From: an uncultured Bacilli bacterium | GTDB taxonomy: Bacteria > Bacillota_I > Bacilli_A > RF39 > UBA660 | Direction of reading: 5' to 3' | Length of the DNA: 6,719 bases | Assembly: GCA_947630885.1 (NCBI GenBank) | Contig: CANRJI010000056.1 | Span: 1-6,719 of the forward strand | Translations under genes and position numbers: made by a program | Shown: positions 6,229 to 6,719 of the stretch, piece by piece | How the letters are laid out: each line of letters opens with the position of its first letter | How positions within the stretch are numbered: position 1 is the first letter of the stretch | The notes under the pieces: model-generated | Database searches by the model: none | What the model saw: the letters and a program-made list of their open reading frames with translations, nothing else | Told to the model about the DNA's origin: nothing

Positions 6229-6643
6229 TGTTTTGGTTATCAACAATTTAACGAAAATATATCATTCTAAAGATGGTGAAACACTTGCTATTCAAGATTT
6301 AAATTTAGAGGTTAGGGAAGGAGAATTTGTTGCTATTGTCGGTCCTTCAGGATGTGGAAAGTCAACATTACTTTCAATCTTGTGCGGACTAGAAAAAAAG
6401 TCTAGTGGAACAATTACGTTTTCTAAAAAAGATGTTAAACTAGGTTATATGCTTCAAGATGATACTCTCTTTCCTTGGCTTAATATATTAGATAATAGTT
6501 TACTCGGGCTTAAAGTTCAGAAGAAAATATCAAAAGAACGACAAGAACGAGTTAAAAAATTACTTGATACATATGGGTTAGGAGAATTTATTAAAAAATA
6601 TCCAAATAATTTATCTGGTGGTATGAGACAGAGAGTTGGATGA
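6200..6643 (+). CDS. ABC transporter ATPase, broken after the signature motif
   Basis: The visible 147 residues are the N-terminal part of an SsuB/TauB-type importer ATPase that would energise uptake with the adjacent binding protein. Walker A GPSGCGKST (48-56), the Q-loop in GYMLQDD (Q86), TLFPWLNILDN (89-99, typical of this subfamily) and the signature LSGGMRQRV (138-146) are intact. The frame then reads Gly and TGA, where relatives continue with an ALARAL-like stretch and the Walker B segment. Walker B, D-loop and H-switch are absent, about 100 residues in all, so this product cannot hydrolyse ATP normally. None of the three downstream frames resumes the family sequence before the window ends. 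No strong ribosome binding site precedes ATG 6200 or 6203, and translation is probably coupled to the overlapping binding-protein gene. A permease gene is expected nearby but is not seen. Confidence 0.85.
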   Translation: MMNSLTNLDNVLVINNLTKIYHSKDGETLAIQDLNLEVREGEFVAIVGPSGCGKSTLLSILCGLEKKSSGTITFSKKDVKLGYMLQDDTLFPWLNILDNSLLGLKVQKKISKERQERVKKLLDTYGLGEFIKKYPNNLSGGMRQRVG

Positions 6644-6719
6644 ATACTGTATACACACAAAAATAGTAACAATTAAGTAAGTAACTTATAACTAAAAATA
6701 GAAAGATAGAGGTAAAATA
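6638..6719. other. Junction of unrelated sequence inside the ATPase gene
   Basis: From about 6638 the sequence no longer encodes the ATPase. The remaining bases are A+T-rich, hold stops in every plus frame and carry no gene that I can recognise. ATACTGTAT (6644-6652) is a short inverted repeat, followed by ACACACAAAAATAG. This could be one end of an inserted mobile element, a deletion or rearrangement point, or an assembly edge; the window does not decide. Confidence 0.4.

Noticed and set aside
6600..6719. Simple frameshift or TGA read as tryptophan in the ATPase
   Set aside because: None of the three plus frames after 6638 gives the expected ALARAL or Walker B sequence. Reading TGA as Trp adds only a dozen unrelated residues before TAA.

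Overview
The window comes from a low-GC, peptidoglycan-making bacterium of the Firmicutes/Bacillota type. The protein genes are A+T-rich, promoters resemble TTGACA/TATAAT, Shine-Dalgarno sites are AGGTGA or AAGGAGG, and intrinsic terminators with T-tracts end the genes. The standard code fits: every full-length frame reads through with TGG for Trp and TAA or TAG as stop. An uncultured gut-type Bacilli or Clostridia lineage is plausible, but the species cannot be named from sequence alone.

Layout: positions 126-1118 (+) encode MraY, which makes lipid I. It converges on ftsW (1172-2254, -), a SEDS peptidoglycan polymerase, and the two share a bidirectional terminator. Upstream of ftsW on the same strand is a small four-helix membrane protein (2330-2875, -). 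Before that lies a stretch of about 590 nt without a credible gene (about 2891-3484, -). It is richer in G+C than its surroundings, full of hairpins, and preceded by a near-consensus promoter. The pair is best read as an OLE (ornate, large, extremophilic) noncoding RNA gene followed by oapA, the gene for its membrane partner. This is the most interesting content of the window.

Divergent from the OLE promoter is a membrane-anchored family 3 glycoside hydrolase of NagZ type (3716-5113, +) with its own promoter and terminator. Next come a substrate-binding protein (5224-6228, +) and an overlapping ABC ATPase (from 6200, +) of the SsuA/TauA/NMT1-like uptake class. The ATPase stops abruptly inside its signature motif at 6643. 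The last 80 bases match no continuation of the gene, which suggests an insertion, a rearrangement or an assembly junction.

The cell-envelope theme is consistent: MraY and FtsW both depend on undecaprenyl-linked intermediates, the NagZ-like enzyme acts on peptidoglycan fragments, and OLE/OapA is a membrane-associated ribonucleoprotein. A functional link between the OLE complex and its wall-synthesis neighbours is inference only.
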